Part shown: one piece after another, positions 1-8,280 of the stretch
Layout: the number at the start of each line of letters is the position of its first letter
How positions within the stretch are numbered: position 1 is the first letter of the stretch
NCBI RefSeq assembly: GCF_008000815.1
Contig: NZ_CP042806.1
Location: 5,022,001 to 5,086,000 of the forward strand
From: Terriglobus albidus
Lineage (GTDB): Bacteria > Acidobacteriota > Terriglobia > Terriglobales > Acidobacteriaceae
DNA: 64,000 bases
Reading direction: 5' to 3'
Notes under the pieces: generated by a model
Told to the model about the DNA's origin: nothing
The model's database searches: none
The model's input: only the letters and a program-made list of their open reading frames with translations
Position numbers and translations under genes: made by a program

Positions 1-1
1 G

Positions 2-415
2 ATTCCGAAGATGATTGAAAAAGCAGGTGATCTTCAGATCAAACAGGCCCTTCAATCACACCTGCAGGAAACTGAAGTCCAGGTCCGCCGCCTCGAAGAG
101 ATTCTCCGGCAGACTACTGGTGAGGCGGAGATGGTCAAATGCAAAGCACTCGCGGCCTTAGTGGAGGAAGCAGAGAACATGATCCAAGATGCTTCCGACG
201 AGTCTGTACGCGATGCCGCCATCATCGCCGCCATCCAACGAATCGAACACTATGAAATCGCCACCTACGGAGCTGTTCGTCACTTTGCCCAGATTTTAGG
301 CGAAAGCACACCGGCACAGCTCCTCGACCAAACCATCAAAGAAGAAGGCCACGCCGATCACCTGCTGAGCAGCATTGCCGATCGCGTCAACCCTTATGCG
401 CAAAAAGCCGCCTAG
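2..415 (+). CDS. DUF892 (YciE/YciF-like) ferritin-like protein, 5' truncated by window edge
   Basis: The readable protein begins at the window edge and runs about 134 residues to a TAG stop. The reading frame is open to the first base, and family members are usually around 165 residues, so the true start is probably upstream. The sequence shows the four-helix ferritin-like pattern of DUF892: LQSHLQETEVQV, LVEEAENMI, RIEHYEIATYG and IKEEGHADHLL carry the acidic/His residues that would ligate a di-iron centre. DUF892 proteins are induced by osmotic, oxidative or general stress in other bacteria; the exact reaction is unknown. It is followed by a GC-rich hairpin, so it looks like the last gene of its unit. 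Family assignment is good; function is inferred only. Confidence 0.8.
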   Translation: MPKMIEKAGDLQIKQALQSHLQETEVQVRRLEEILRQTTGEAEMVKCKALAALVEEAENMIQDASDESVRDAAIIAAIQRIEHYEIATYGAVRHFAQILGESTPAQLLDQTIKEEGHADHLLSSIADRVNPYAQKAA

Positions 416-1203
416 TCTTCTGCAGAAAACCGCCGGGCGCGCCTATCCAGCGGCCCGGCGTTCCTGTTGTGCAACAGATCTCACCTGTGTCGGAAGGAAA
501 GTGACGACGACCGCCCGATCTTCGCCTTGATCGTGGCCTTAAGCTGCAACAACGCCGACCGATGTTCTTCCTTTGTCCGCGCCGAAGAACAGTCCGACGG
601 TACGTACAACTCGTATCGACGCATATTGGCGTCGTGTGCGGTGCAGGTAATGCAGCTATTAGTTGTGAGTAAGAATCAGCGATCGCGTGCCAAGAAACCG
701 GAGCAGCGTCTCGAGAGGTGTCTCGTAAAGCCCGAATGCATCGGCTTCAACACGAAATACTCAAACGGACTGATGATATCGATCAGCAGCAATGCAGATC
801 TGGAGTACTTACGTTCTCTAGCTTTCGCGGAGGTGACCATGGAGTTGATTCGGAGGGACAACGGTCATTGACTCATCTGGCTTTCGTAACGTTGGTTGCA
901 TAACGCACAAAGCCGTCTGCCTTAAAGAAGGCATTTCTCGGCCGCAGGTTGCCCGCAGGCCGACAGTCCGTCATGTTGTGGACATTTGTTCACAGGAATC
1001 TTCAAAGAGGCTAGAATGTGAGGCATGAATTGACGGGATGCGGAAAGCTATTTCGCACTCGAACAATCGGAATCAATATTGTCCCTCTGCGGCTCCTCAT
1101 CCTTGGAAAGCCCATTTGTAGCGGTTCTCTTATACCGCTGAACTTCTTTTCGCTGCTTCGTTGTCTTTGAGCAGCGCTCATCGAAAGAATCGGGGTGAAG
1201 CAG
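416..1203. other. Intergenic region with no recognisable gene
   Basis: About 790 bases. Beyond the hairpin at 431-460 I see no convincing gene. Open frames here (the longest at 467-871) have a composition unlike the neighbouring proteins, no ribosome-binding site and no recognisable motif. The last 150 bases should contain the promoter of the receiver-domain gene, but no strong -35/-10 pair is evident. Confidence 0.5.
431..460 (+). terminator. Hairpin after the DUF892 gene
   Basis: CGCCGGGC (431-438) pairs perfectly with GCCCGGCG (453-460) over a 14-nt loop and is followed by a short pyrimidine run (TTCCTGTTGT). It lies 16 nt past the stop codon, so it is a likely transcription terminator, though the T tract is weak. 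Confidence 0.5.
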
Positions 1204-1593
1204 ATGACGAATGAAAATCGTCCGCTTATCTTCGTTGTTGACGACGAAACACTTATCTCAAGGTCTCTTGCAACCATTCTCAAGCAACAGGGCTTTTCCG
1301 CCTGCGACTTCAACGATCCGCGTCGCGCGCTGGAGATGGCCCTCGTCACACCACCGGATCTGCTTCTCAGCGATGTGATGATGCCCTATCTCACGGGCAT
1401 CGAGCTCGCCATCGCGATGAAAAAGATCACACCATGCAAGGTGCTGCTCTTCTCTGGTCAAGCCGGCACCGTGGACCTCCTGGAGTCAGCTCGAAACCGG
1501 GGCTACGACTTCGAGCTGTTGCACAAACCAATCCATCCCGCAGAACTGCTCCGGGAGATACGTCACTCGCTGCCATTAGAGCTTTGCAATTAA
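1204..1593 (+). CDS. Stand-alone response-regulator receiver (REC) protein
   Basis: A 129-residue protein made up only of a CheY-like receiver domain. VVDDE (residues 11-15) gives the acidic Mg-binding pair, LLLSDVMMP carries the phospho-acceptor Asp57, LLFSGQ gives the conserved Ser/Thr position, and ELLHKP gives Lys108. There is no output domain, so it should act by phosphorylation-dependent protein contact, as CheY or Spo0F do. An in-frame GTG lies nine bases upstream at 1195; ATG 1204 was chosen because a purine-rich GGGGTGAAG precedes it. No histidine kinase is adjacent, so the partner is unknown. It converges with the glycosyltransferase gene across a shared terminator. Confidence 0.88.
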   Translation: MTNENRPLIFVVDDETLISRSLATILKQQGFSACDFNDPRRALEMALVTPPDLLLSDVMMPYLTGIELAIAMKKITPCKVLLFSGQAGTVDLLESARNRGYDFELLHKPIHPAELLREIRHSLPLELCN

Positions 1594-1632
1594 CTCTATC
1601 GGCGATAGTGCCCCGTACCAATGGCGAAAGTG

Positions 1633-1672
1633 AAGATGCCCCGCACCTGACATCACAGATGCGGGGCATCTT
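1633..1672. terminator. Bidirectional terminator between convergent genes
   Basis: AAGATGCCCCGCA (1633-1645) and TGCGGGGCATCTT (1660-1672) form a perfect 13-bp stem with a 14-nt loop. It lies between the stop codons of the receiver protein (+) and the glycosyltransferase (-), so it can end both transcripts. Confidence 0.8.
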
Positions 1673-1689
1673 GTATTTACAGGTGCGCT

Positions 1690-2997
1690 CTAAACTTCCG
1701 CCATCTCCTCTGGTTCGACAGCGATATGGTTACGCAGCAGAGGCTCAATCGCCAGCAACGTATTCTGCAGCGCGTCGCAGCCTTCATACGCACAGCTCAT
1801 CGCCTGCGCTTTCTGGCGATAGCTGCTCTCCGCAAGAATGGAGCGTACCGCATCGCGAATCTGTTCGGCGGTGGGAGTTCCCGTCTTCAGGTCGATACCG
1901 CAGCCGCTCCACGCGACACGCGCCGAGACAAAGGGCTTATCCTCCGAAGCTCCGGCACTTATCAGCGGTACACCCGCACGCAATGCCATCTGAACACCGT
2001 TGTAACCTCCATTGGTCACAAAGACAGCGGTCTTCGGCAGAATGGCGGCATAGGAAAGATAGCCCTCCAGCCGCGCATTCGCAGGCACGCGTACACCGCT
2101 TGCATCACCGCCGCCGGCCGTCGCTACTACCTGCACCGGCTCAGCGGCGAGACCATCCAGCGCGGGCTGCAGCAACTGGTTGAAGTCGTAATTGGCAATC
2201 GTTCCCTGGGTTAAGAAGACCACAGGTTTTGCCGGATCGAGCGACTCGATCCATGACGGAGTTTCCACGTCATCGTGCTTCGGAATCATCGGTCCAACAA
2301 AGACGACGTTCCCCGGCAGCTCTTTCATCGGGAACTCGAAGGCGGAGGTGGTGAACTGCAGAAACAGATCCGGACGCACATACAACTCATCGAAGAGGAA
2401 GGTATCCAGACGCCGCCCACAGCAGGCTTCGATCTTGTCGCTTACATAATCGGTTGCAGGCTGCAATGCCGCGGCGATCTGCTCATTATGCTCCGCATTA
2501 CGCAGCAGGCCTTCGGGAGAGTTGTCCGGCCCGGTGAACGGCGAGACCTCCGCATTACGGCACATGAACGGCACAATACCGCAGGAGACAACCGCCGGTC
2601 GCTCGGCACGCGGGGCCATCAGCAGGGGAAAGATTCCCATGAACAGCAGGTCCGCCATGATGACGTCGACGTCCTCGGCATCGACCAGACGTTTCAACGC
2701 AGCGTACTGTTCGGGAATGGCGTCACCAAAGACGCGCTGCATGTCATAGGTAATCTGCGGCATACCGGGTTCGATACTGCTGCGTTCAGGGAAGTAAACA
2801 TCCTGGTGGCGCATGTCGTAGTTGGCGGCTCCGGCAAGGGGCACATAGGCAAGACCGGCAGCCTCGACGCGATCTCGATAGATCTCGCCGGTCAGTACGG
2901 TAATGCGATATTCATTGGCAGCCAGATGCTCGGCTACCGCCATCATCGGGTTGAAATGACCTGGGACGGGTGTAGCAGCAATCACAACGTGTTTCAT
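1690..2997 (-). CDS. MGT-family (GT1-like) glycosyltransferase
   Basis: A 435-residue GT-B fold glycosyltransferase of the macrolide/UDP-glucuronosyltransferase-like family. The N-terminus HVVIAATPVPGHFNPMM is the typical nucleoside-sugar GT opening with the catalytic-type His (GHFNP). The C-terminal donor domain shows VFLTQGTIAN and VFVTNGGYNGVQMALRAGVP, equivalent to the HGG.N...E/AL..GVP signature; the His of that signature is Asn here. Such enzymes transfer a hexose to a small-molecule acceptor such as a natural product or flavonoid; the substrate cannot be told. ATG 2997 was preferred over the in-frame TTG at 3000, with GAGGAG about 11 nt upstream. It is divergent from the GntR regulator of the lar cluster, with no proof of co-regulation. 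Confidence 0.82.
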   Translation of the reverse strand: MKHVVIAATPVPGHFNPMMAVAEHLAANEYRITVLTGEIYRDRVEAAGLAYVPLAGAANYDMRHQDVYFPERSSIEPGMPQITYDMQRVFGDAIPEQYAALKRLVDAEDVDVIMADLLFMGIFPLLMAPRAERPAVVSCGIVPFMCRNAEVSPFTGPDNSPEGLLRNAEHNEQIAAALQPATDYVSDKIEACCGRRLDTFLFDELYVRPDLFLQFTTSAFEFPMKELPGNVVFVGPMIPKHDDVETPSWIESLDPAKPVVFLTQGTIANYDFNQLLQPALDGLAAEPVQVVATAGGGDASGVRVPANARLEGYLSYAAILPKTAVFVTNGGYNGVQMALRAGVPLISAGASEDKPFVSARVAWSGCGIDLKTGTPTAEQIRDAVRSILAESSYRQKAQAMSCAYEGCDALQNTLLAIEPLLRNHIAVEPEEMAEV

Positions 2998-3311
2998 CAA
3001 ACAAAGAACTCCTCAGTAAAAGTAAGGACGCACGACAAGAGATAAGGATGCGCGGGCACACGGCAGTATGTGCGTTGACGATGTCACACACGCACACCTG
3101 CCCTTATAAGAGCACCCTGAAAACTGCAAACAAAAGAGGGATGTGAGATCTTCTCGCGGACTCGAAGAAGCAGCGCACAGGCTGTCTTCTGAAGGCGGAA
3201 GTACCTCCAGGATGAACATACGCGCGAAGTATCTGAGCGGTTCCCTGAAAATCGATCAAACTTTCAAGAAGAAGTCTCTTGCGGCTCCATCGCGTACCAT
3301 GGTGGCGAAGC
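2998..3311. other. Divergent intergenic region, glycosyltransferase / GntR
   Basis: A stretch of 314 bases that must hold the promoters of both divergent genes. I see a Shine-Dalgarno (GAGGAG) for the glycosyltransferase near 3009-3014, but no clear operator palindrome or strong promoter hexamers. Short open frames here have no recognisable content. Confidence 0.4.
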
Positions 3312-4055
3312 ATGTCCTCGACCAGCCATCCCACACCGCGGCTCTATCAGCGTGTAGCCGAACAGATCTCCGCCTATATGCGCGAACACCGTCTTGAGCC
3401 TGGACAACGTCTTCCCTCGGAGAAAGACCTTGCCCGCAAACTCAACGTCTCCCGGCCGACGATCCGCGAGGCCATGATTGCATTGGAGATCGCTGGTCAG
3501 CTTGAGATCCGCGTCGGCTCCGGCGCCTATATTCGCCAGGCGCCCAATCAGGTTCCACTGCTTCTCGATGCGGGTCCGGGACCATTCGAGTTGTTGAGAG
3601 CACGTCTTTTGATCGAGGGAGAGATCGCCGCCGACGCCGCGCTCAACGCCTCTGCCGAACAGCTCAAACAGATTGAGGCGACCATCCAGGAGATGAAGGC
3701 GCTCGATGCGGCTGGGCAGAACGCGCAGATAACCGATCGCCACTTCCACGTCGCCATCGCCGAAGCAGCGCGCAACAACGTCCTCGCCAGCATTGTGGAT
3801 AGCCTGTGGGCCGGCATCTTTTCGCCCATCTTCCACTCGCTCTCGCACCTTGCCGGACTACAGCATCATCAGCAGATGACGCTGCGCGACCACCAGGCGA
3901 TCTTCACCGCCATCAAAGCGCGTGACCCGCAAGCAGCCCGCGCCGCCATGCGCAACCACCTGCGCCACGTGGAAGACATCCTCGCCGGTCAGCCGGAAAA
4001 GACGGCCCGCCCTAAAAAATCAGCCCGAAAATCCGCTATCCGGAAACCTGCCTGA
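3312..4055 (+). CDS. GntR/FadR-family transcriptional regulator of the lar cluster
   Basis: A 247-residue protein. The N-terminal winged helix (about residues 8-72) reads LYQRVAEQISAYM, LPSEKDLARKLNVSRPTIREAM and IRVGSGAYI, the classic GntR HTH. The C-terminal all-helical FCD ligand-binding domain (about 85-225) has D..FH..IAEAARN and a late HLRHVED, metal-ligand positions of FadR-type FCD domains. The tail is Lys/Arg-rich. A TTG 33 bases upstream is in frame; ATG 3312 fits the family start better. FadR-type regulators with FCD domains usually sense hydroxy-acids or sugar acids, which fits its place directly before larA. A palindrome at its stop codon is a likely operator for itself and the lar genes. 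Confidence 0.88.
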   Translation: MSSTSHPTPRLYQRVAEQISAYMREHRLEPGQRLPSEKDLARKLNVSRPTIREAMIALEIAGQLEIRVGSGAYIRQAPNQVPLLLDAGPGPFELLRARLLIEGEIAADAALNASAEQLKQIEATIQEMKALDAAGQNAQITDRHFHVAIAEAARNNVLASIVDSLWAGIFSPIFHSLSHLAGLQHHQQMTLRDHQAIFTAIKARDPQAARAAMRNHLRHVEDILAGQPEKTARPKKSARKSAIRKPA

Positions 4056-4080
4056 CCAATTCTTGAAATTGGTCAGACAA
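4053..4080 (+). promoter_or_regulatory. Putative FadR/GntR operator before larA
   Basis: TGACCAATT (4053-4061) and AATTGGTCA (4067-4075) form a perfect 9-bp inverted repeat with a 5-base spacer, starting on the regulator's own stop codon. Overlapping it, TTGGTCAGACAA (4069-4080) closely matches the FadR-subfamily consensus TGGTCnGACCA. It lies 64 bases before larA and fits repression or induction of the lar genes by the upstream regulator. The function is inferred. Confidence 0.6.
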
Positions 4081-4143
4081 CTATGACATCCTTAAAATCA
4101 TTGAGGCGGGCGCACCGCCGCCCCACAGGAGACGAAACAACCC

Positions 4144-5457
4144 ATGCCGTGGTTTTCCATTGAGGGTGACGCCCTCACCGAAGCGCAGATCCAATCCGCC
4201 GTTGACCGCCTTCTCACCGAAGCCCGCACGCGCATCAACAAGGACCTGAAGCGCGTTCTGCTGCTTCCCCCGGATCTCACCCGCGCCCACTCCGGCGCCG
4301 GCAAAATCACGGAGCTTCTCTATAAGGCGCTTCCCGACGCCCATGTGCTGGTGATTCCGACGCTCGGCCAGCATGTTCCTCATACCGAAGCCGAGAACAA
4401 GTGGATGTTCGGCGATATTCCGCATGAGCTCATTCTTCCCCATGACTGGCGCAACGGCGTCACCCACATCGGCACCATTCCGGCCTCGCTGGTGAAGGAG
4501 ACCACACAGGGCGCCGCTGACTGGGAGATTCCCGTCGACCTCAACTCCGTGCTGATGGACCAGCAGTGGGACCTCATCATCAACGTGGGCCACGTGGTTC
4601 CGCACGAAGTGCTGGGCTTCGCCAACCACAATAAGAACTACTTCATCGGCCTTGGCGGCAAGGAGACCATCTGCGCCTCGCACATCGCCGCCGCCGTCTA
4701 TGGCATTGAGAACAACCTGGGCTGCCTGATCACGCCGCTGCGCGCCACCTATAACTGGGCCGAAGAGAATCTGCTGAAGCATCTGCCGGATGTCTATCTG
4801 CAGATCGTGATGCAGCGTGACGCCAACAACAAGCTGGTCACCAGCGGTATCTTCGTCGGCGACGATCTCGACACCTATCTGCAGGCCGCCCGCAAGAGTC
4901 GCGAGCAGAACATCACTGTCTTCGACAAGCCGATCAAGAAGGTTGTCGCCGTGATGCAGGCCGATGAGTTCCGCGCGACCTGGGTCGCCAACAAGGCTGT
5001 CTACCGCACCCGCATGGCCATCGCCGACGGCGGTGAGCTGCTGATCATTGCCCCCGGCGTGGAGCGTTTCGGCGAGCAGCCCGAGGTCGATGCCCTGATC
5101 CGCAAGTATGGCTACAAGGGCACTCCACGTACGCTCTCGCTCTACAAGACCGAGGCCGACATGCAGGAGATTCCGCACGGCGTGGCTCACCTCATCCATG
5201 GCTCCAGCGAAGACCGCTTTACCATCACGTACGCTCCCGGCCATCTCAGCAAGGAAGAGATCGAGCAGGTCGGTTACAACTACGCCGACTGCGCCGAGAT
5301 GCAGAAGCGCTACGACCCTGCCGTCATGAAGGAAGGCTGGAACACCATGCCTGACGGTGAGGAGGTCTTCTACATCAGTACGCCTTCGGCAGGCCTGTGG
5401 GCGACCGCGGAGAAACTGCATAACCCCAACCGGCTTGACTACGGCAAGAACCTGTAA
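4144..5457 (+). CDS. larA: LarA-family nickel-pincer racemase/epimerase
   Basis: A 437-residue member of the LarA (DUF2088) family, whose enzymes use a nickel-pincer nucleotide cofactor to racemise or epimerise 2-hydroxyacids by hydride transfer. Visible landmarks are LLLPPDLTRAHSGAG (start of the N-domain), PTLGQHVPHTE (catalytic His of the L.GTH.P motif), and VGHVVPHEVLGFANHNKNYFIG, which supplies the second catalytic His and the cofactor-linking Lys. The canonical GF.GG.K is GFANHNK here, so it belongs to a divergent LarA-like branch. The true substrate (lactate, malate, gluconate or another hydroxyacid) cannot be read from sequence. larE and larB follow closely, which supports cofactor dependence. 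Confidence 0.85.
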   Translation: MPWFSIEGDALTEAQIQSAVDRLLTEARTRINKDLKRVLLLPPDLTRAHSGAGKITELLYKALPDAHVLVIPTLGQHVPHTEAENKWMFGDIPHELILPHDWRNGVTHIGTIPASLVKETTQGAADWEIPVDLNSVLMDQQWDLIINVGHVVPHEVLGFANHNKNYFIGLGGKETICASHIAAAVYGIENNLGCLITPLRATYNWAEENLLKHLPDVYLQIVMQRDANNKLVTSGIFVGDDLDTYLQAARKSREQNITVFDKPIKKVVAVMQADEFRATWVANKAVYRTRMAIADGGELLIIAPGVERFGEQPEVDALIRKYGYKGTPRTLSLYKTEADMQEIPHGVAHLIHGSSEDRFTITYAPGHLSKEEIEQVGYNYADCAEMQKRYDPAVMKEGWNTMPDGEEVFYISTPSAGLWATAEKLHNPNRLDYGKNL

Positions 5458-5471
5458 CGCAGCATCTGTCT

Positions 5472-6317
5472 ATGGACACACTCGCAGCAAAACGCGAAAC
5501 CCTGCGCCGGGAGCTGGCCACGAGCGAACATCTACTCGTGGCCTACTCCGGCGGCGTCGACTCGGCCTATCTTGCGTGGGAAGCCTACCAGGTACTTGGC
5601 GATCGCATGCAGGCCGTCATCGCGGACTCGCCCAGCCTGCCGCGCAAGCATCTCTCGGCAGCTATCGACTTCGCCCAACAGCATGGCATTCCTCTCCGCG
5701 TGATCAACACCCGCGAGATGGAGAAGCCGGACTATGTTCGCAACGACAGCCAGCGCTGCTTCCACTGCAAGGATGAGCTCTTCCATGCCATGGAAGCACT
5801 TAGCCAGGAGCTTGGCATCGCTACCATCGCCTACGGCCGCAACCTCGATGACAACGGTGACTTCCGACCAGGTCAGCGCGCCGCAACCCTGCACAACGCC
5901 ACGGCTCCGCTGGCGGCTGCGCAGCTCGGCAAGCAGGAGATTCGCACTCTGGCTCGTAACGCGAACCTCGCAGTATGGGATAAGCCTGCATCGGCGTGCC
6001 TTTCTTCTCGCCTGGAGTACGGCCGCGAGGTGACGCCAGAAGCCTTGGCGCAGGTGGAAGCCGCCGAAGATGCCCTCAATGCCCTTGGCTTTCTGCAGGT
6101 GCGTGTACGTCATCACGGCACACTCGCCCGTATTGAGATCGCGCGCGAAGAACTTCCACGCGCCTTATCGATGGAAGCGCTCGACAGCATTACCGCCGCT
6201 GTCCGCGCCGCAGGCTTCCAATACGTGACCCTCGATACGCAGGGCTACCGAAGCGGCAGCATGAACGCCATTTTGCCCATTGAGACCCTGACGGCGAACT
6301 TGAACGGCAACCGATAA
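5472..6317 (+). CDS. larE: LarE, pyridinium-3,5-bisthiocarboxylate synthesis sulfur transferase (Fe-S type)
   Basis: A 281-residue PP-loop protein. AYSGGVDSAYL (residues 24-34) is the ATP-pyrophosphatase loop that adenylates the P2CMN precursor. Three cysteines, C96 and C99 in RCFHCK plus C176 in SACLSSR, match the arrangement in Thermotoga maritima LarE, which holds a [4Fe-4S] cluster. The Lactobacillus plantarum enzyme instead has a single sacrificial Cys176. This copy should therefore be the catalytic, cluster-dependent sulfur insertase. It begins 14 bases after larA and is surely cotranscribed. The start ATG at 5472 agrees with family length. Confidence 0.9.
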   Translation: MDTLAAKRETLRRELATSEHLLVAYSGGVDSAYLAWEAYQVLGDRMQAVIADSPSLPRKHLSAAIDFAQQHGIPLRVINTREMEKPDYVRNDSQRCFHCKDELFHAMEALSQELGIATIAYGRNLDDNGDFRPGQRAATLHNATAPLAAAQLGKQEIRTLARNANLAVWDKPASACLSSRLEYGREVTPEALAQVEAAEDALNALGFLQVRVRHHGTLARIEIAREELPRALSMEALDSITAAVRAAGFQYVTLDTQGYRSGSMNAILPIETLTANLNGNR

Positions 6318-6371
6318 CGAATGCGGTTGCCTCTGTGCGCCGCAAGTGTTGAAGGCATCCTGGAAACACAC

Positions 6372-7130
6372 ATGCATCGCGAATCTCTGCTGCAACTTTT
6401 CGAACAACTCCGCACCGGCGCCATCTCCACGGAACAGGCCGCTGATACGCTGACGCACCTTCCCTTCGAAGACACCGGCTTCGCCAAGATCGATCATCAT
6501 CGCACCCTGCGCTCGGGCCTGCCCGAAGTGATCTATGCCGCCGGCAAGACACCGGAACAGACCGCCGCGATCTTTCAACGCATCGCTGCCTCGGGCGTGA
6601 ACGTACTCGCGACCAAGGCAGACGCGGCACATTTCGCCGCCGTGCAGACACTTGTTCCCGGCGCCGAATATCACGCTCTTGCCCAGTGCATCACGTTGCG
6701 GCAGGCGCAGCAGCCACGGCACGAGGGCACCATCGCTGTTGTCTGCGCCGGCACCAGCGATCTTCCGGTTGCGGAAGAGGCTGCCATCACCGCGGATCTC
6801 TTCGGCGGCAATGTTCTACGCATTACCGATGTCGGCGTCGCCGGCATTCATCGCCTGCTCGCACAGCGCCCTCTGCTGCAGACAGCCGATGTCGTCATCG
6901 CCTGTGCCGGCATGGAAGGCGCATTGCCCAGCGTGCTGGGCGGTATGGTGGGTGTGCCGGTCATCGCCGTGCCAACCAGCGTTGGTTACGGTGTCGCCTT
7001 CCACGGCATCACGGCGCTGCTTTCCATGCTGAACTCCTGCTCGCCGAACACTACCGTCGTCAACATCGATAACGGCTTTGGAGCCGCGTATACCGCCACC
7101 CTCATCTGCCGCGGGCAGCAGAAGAAGTAA
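6372..7130 (+). CDS. larB: LarB, pyridinium-3,5-biscarboxylic acid mononucleotide synthase
   Basis: A 252-residue protein resembling PurE-type carboxylases in its C-terminal half: TIAVVCAGTSDLPVAEEAAITADLFG and ACAGMEGALPSVLGGMVGVPVIAVPTSVGYG. LarB carboxylates and hydrolyses nicotinic acid adenine dinucleotide to P2CMN, the first step of the nickel-pincer cofactor. An in-frame start at 6321 exists, but ATG 6372 is preferred: it has TGGAAAC upstream and gives the usual LarB N-terminus (ESLLQLFEQLRTGAIS). It is the last gene of the GntR-larA-larE-larB run. larC, needed for nickel insertion, is not adjacent and not in this window. Confidence 0.88.
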   Translation: MHRESLLQLFEQLRTGAISTEQAADTLTHLPFEDTGFAKIDHHRTLRSGLPEVIYAAGKTPEQTAAIFQRIAASGVNVLATKADAAHFAAVQTLVPGAEYHALAQCITLRQAQQPRHEGTIAVVCAGTSDLPVAEEAAITADLFGGNVLRITDVGVAGIHRLLAQRPLLQTADVVIACAGMEGALPSVLGGMVGVPVIAVPTSVGYGVAFHGITALLSMLNSCSPNTTVVNIDNGFGAAYTATLICRGQQKK

Positions 7131-7279
7131 TCCTTACGCACCCTTGGAATTGCTCTCATTGAAGTATTAACTATCAGACTCACCGAACGAGCGGGAGTTG
7201 GCCGGAGACCAACACTGCTGTCCCTTGTGCCTGCGTTCGACCTTTGACTGTCTCACGCTGGTCGAACGACCATTCCCAT

Positions 7280-7567
7280 CTATAAGTGGTCCAGCAGCTC
7301 AGAAACGGAGATTTCAAAGCCGAGCGCTACGACTGCTATCAGCGAGAGCGTCATCGACTTGCGGCCTCTCTCCACGTCACTAATGTGGCTCCGGTCAATG
7401 CCTAAATGGGTGGCCATATATAGCTGCGTCCACTGGCGCTCTTTGCGCAGATCACGAACACGTGCGCCAAAGCGGGCATCGATGGGCACATATCTGTTTA
7501 TGGAGGAGTATGCCTTCGTTGAAGTAGATTCGTTACCATGCTGCCTGGGTCTTTCATCTTTGACCAT
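7280..7567 (-). CDS. XRE/Cro-CI family helix-turn-helix regulator
   Basis: A 95-residue protein. After about 30 polar residues it has a single HTH_3 domain: FGARVRDLRKERQWTQLYMATHLGIDRSHISDVERGRKSMTLS, with the typical Q-x-x-x-A...S-x-I-S-x-x-E-R-G recognition helix. It ends LGFEISVSELLDHL, as short XRE regulators do. AGAGG sits about 6 nt before the ATG. No toxin or partner gene is adjacent, so it is not obviously an antitoxin. Its target is unknown; the nearest same-strand gene upstream is the small protein at 8068-8247, 500 bases away. Confidence 0.82.
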   Translation of the reverse strand: MVKDERPRQHGNESTSTKAYSSINRYVPIDARFGARVRDLRKERQWTQLYMATHLGIDRSHISDVERGRKSMTLSLIAVVALGFEISVSELLDHL

Positions 7568-8067
7568 ACGGCACCTCTGGGGTCACTTGTTACTCTGCTA
7601 AGCCATAGGATGAATCCACGAACATCTGCACTGCTGAATTCGCTGTTTTATGGACAGCCATTACGAATGTAATGCAACGAGCCTAAATCACTAAGGAACA
7701 CCGCAACGTAAATTATTCTCGACACCGAGCGTAATTTCATGTGAAGGCGCATTGCGTAAGTCTCTGGCAATACAGCCTTCAAGGTTCTCGGCCAGGTGGT
7801 CAGTTGGTGCAAGTCGAAAAATTTTCGCGGACCACCGTTAAAGTCGCTCTAGCTCGTTGCGGCAAGAGCGCTGCGACGAACACCTCGGCGGGCAGAGCTT
7901 AAGACCAAAGGCTTACTCCAAGCACACTGCCGAAAGCGGCTGTCCAGGAAGGACCACTAGCCAGTGCAGCAACCCCCAAAGGACCAAAACACATGAGGGA
8001 GATCTATCAATGCTTGAGTCTTCTGCGTCCCATGATAGGCCGAATTTTTCGGACGCGCACAATTACT
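7568..8067. other. Intergenic region with no recognisable gene
   Basis: Five hundred bases without a convincing gene. A near-palindromic CGAAAAATTTTCG lies near 7816-7828. A GGGAG-preceded ATG at 8010 opens a 48-codon frame that runs antisense to the small gene at 8068-8247; its composition is unconvincing and it is left out. Confidence 0.4.
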
Positions 8068-8247
8068 TCAGTCGCTCGGCTCAGCAAACTGATCATGAGA
8101 GCTTTCCGTGCGGCGATCCCATCCCCCCTCATCTTCGGAGGGCAAGGGACGATTAAGGTGAAATTTCAGCACGTGATGTAGGGACTTGACGCTGTGCTCT
8201 GGCATCTGATCGATGAAATTCTTAAGCTCGTCGCGAGTCGTCATCAT
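8068..8247 (-). CDS. Small hypothetical protein (59 aa)
   Basis: A 59-residue frame starting MMTTRDELKNFIDQMPEH and continuing VKSLHHVLKFHLNRPLPSED. The amphipathic helix pattern and charged residues look like real protein rather than noise. It may be a small regulatory or antitoxin-like protein, but I recognise no family. No good ribosome-binding site is visible before the tandem ATGs at 8247 and 8244. It lies downstream of the TPR/HTH gene on the same strand, separated by a hairpin-forming repeat at 8281-8310. Confidence 0.4.
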   Translation of the reverse strand: MMTTRDELKNFIDQMPEHSVKSLHHVLKFHLNRPLPSEDEGGWDRRTESSHDQFAEPSD

Positions 8248-8280
8248 GCGGGCATAGTACCGAAAGCCTACGCAATCTAA

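Noticed and set aside
467-871. A 134-codon open frame on the plus strand
   Set aside because: No ribosome-binding site, no family resemblance and irregular composition; it looks like chance in an intergenic region.
4081-5421. A 446-codon open frame antisense to larA
   Set aside because: It mirrors a high-GC gene with strong third-base bias; larA is unmistakable on the other strand.
8010-8156. A GGGAG-preceded 48-codon plus-strand frame
   Set aside because: It is antisense to the more protein-like frame at 8068-8247 and has no recognisable content.
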